A stretch of DNA of 59,004 bases, from positions 1-59,004 of the forward strand of contig JANLSO010000170.1 of NCBI GenBank assembly GCA_031362405.1. Direction: 5' to 3'. Shown here piece after piece: positions 58,726-59,004 of this stretch; the stretch's first letter is position 1, and each line of letters starts with the position of its first letter. Under the pieces are notes generated by a model. It saw nothing but the letters and a program-made list of their open reading frames with translations, was not told the DNA's origin and did not search any database. The position numbers and the translations under genes were made by a program. This DNA comes from JANLSO01 sp031362405. GTDB lineage: Bacteria; Actinomycetota; Thermoleophilia; Miltoncostaeales; Miltoncostaeaceae.

Positions 58726-59004
58726 TCAGGCTGGCGCGACCCGTTCGATCGCGGCCAGCACTTCTGGGGTGAGGGTGCGCCAGTCGGGTCGCTGGATGAT
58801 CTGCGGGTAGCGCGCGCAGACCTCTCGGGTCCACGTCCACTCGATGGTCAGGGTCTCCAGGCCCGCCGTGGCAGCCTCCTCGAGGGTCTGAGGTCGGTCA
58901 TCGATGATCACCCCGAAACCTTCGGTGGTGCACGCGAGGACCTTCGCGTCGAAGCCGCAGCGCAGCTCGTCCCAGTGGGCACCGCTGTCGTCGAGAAAGC
59001 GGGC
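58726..59004 (-). CDS. HAD-like protein, C-terminal part (cut by window edge)
   Basis: The open frame enters from the right edge and ends at 58726. The visible 92 residues include HWDELRCGFDAKVLACTTEG, then GVIIDDRPQTLEEAATAGLE (an IIDDRP string as in the last HAD motif) and WTWTREVCARYPQIIQRPDW. Resemblance is to small HAD-type phosphatases acting on nucleotides or unknown substrates. The N-terminal nucleophile Asp is outside the window, so the call is tentative. Confidence 0.5.
   Translation of the reverse strand, partial: ARFLDDSGAHWDELRCGFDAKVLACTTEGFGVIIDDRPQTLEEAATAGLETLTIEWTWTREVCARYPQIIQRPDWRTLTPEVLAAIERVAPA

Overview
This window is a high-GC (mid-to-high 60s percent by eye), gene-dense bacterial chromosome segment. 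The gene families point to an actinobacterium. Markers are polyphosphate glucokinase, a GarA-like FHA gene next to an FtsR-like MerR gene, an RsiG-like protein, SepF next to YggT, RskA-type anti-sigma factors and the DXP isoprenoid route. The paralogous secreted proteins and overall style suggest the deep Thermoleophilia/Solirubrobacterales branch, but that placement is an inference. Both ends cut a gene.

Layout. (1) 1-11245: two compact housekeeping runs. The first is cca-pgeF-yggS-sepF-proC-yggT-yggU-lspA-rluD and the second rpsB-tsf-pyrH-frr-uppS-cdsA; most neighbours overlap or nearly touch. (2) 11246-13988: a decayed AbrB/PIN toxin-antitoxin (TA) locus, an M42 peptidase and an intact FitAB-type TA pair. 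(3) 14035-21147: dxr-rseP-ispG with membrane proteins, a metallophosphoesterase and proS. (4) 21179-24646: tRNA-Pro(GGG) whose last base is the A of the pgsA start codon, then rsiG-like, garA-like, ftsR-like, apt and ppgK. (5) 24618-31706: RlpA-like protein, M32 carboxypeptidase, lipoprotein, ferritin, a PAS/GAF histidine kinase and a PilZ protein. (6) 31707-33300: a gene-poor patch with a 43-bp palindrome and a second decayed TA locus. (7) 33423-45063: sulfotransferase, methyltransferase, a GGDEF/HD-GYP hybrid, a Ser/Thr kinase, two ECF sigma genes with a hidden anti-sigma gene, a flavoprotein, a DUF11-like secreted protein and an FHA protein. (8) 45219-50371: CPA2 antiporter with stress-protein domains, 5'-3' exonuclease, SIMPL-like protein, nitroreductase, phosphotransferase. 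(9) 50430-54498: two frameshifted paralogous secreted-protein genes, an ECF sigma/RskA pair and a third decayed TA locus. (10) 54558-57675: cupredoxin-DUF1800-DUF1501 operon. (11) 57771-59004: an orphan ORF, a second intact FitAB-type pair and a cut HAD-like gene.

Themes. At least eleven genes have a TAnnnT hexamer 6-8 bases before the start codon and no Shine-Dalgarno (SD) sequence, which suggests leaderless transcripts; genes inside operons have SDs or overlaps instead. c-di-GMP signalling recurs (GGDEF/HD-GYP enzyme, PilZ receptor, RsiG-type anti-sigma), as does phospho-threonine signalling (Ser/Thr kinase and two FHA proteins). TA loci are either intact with clean inverted-repeat operators (two) or broken (three). 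No CRISPR array, prophage, insertion sequence or rRNA was seen.
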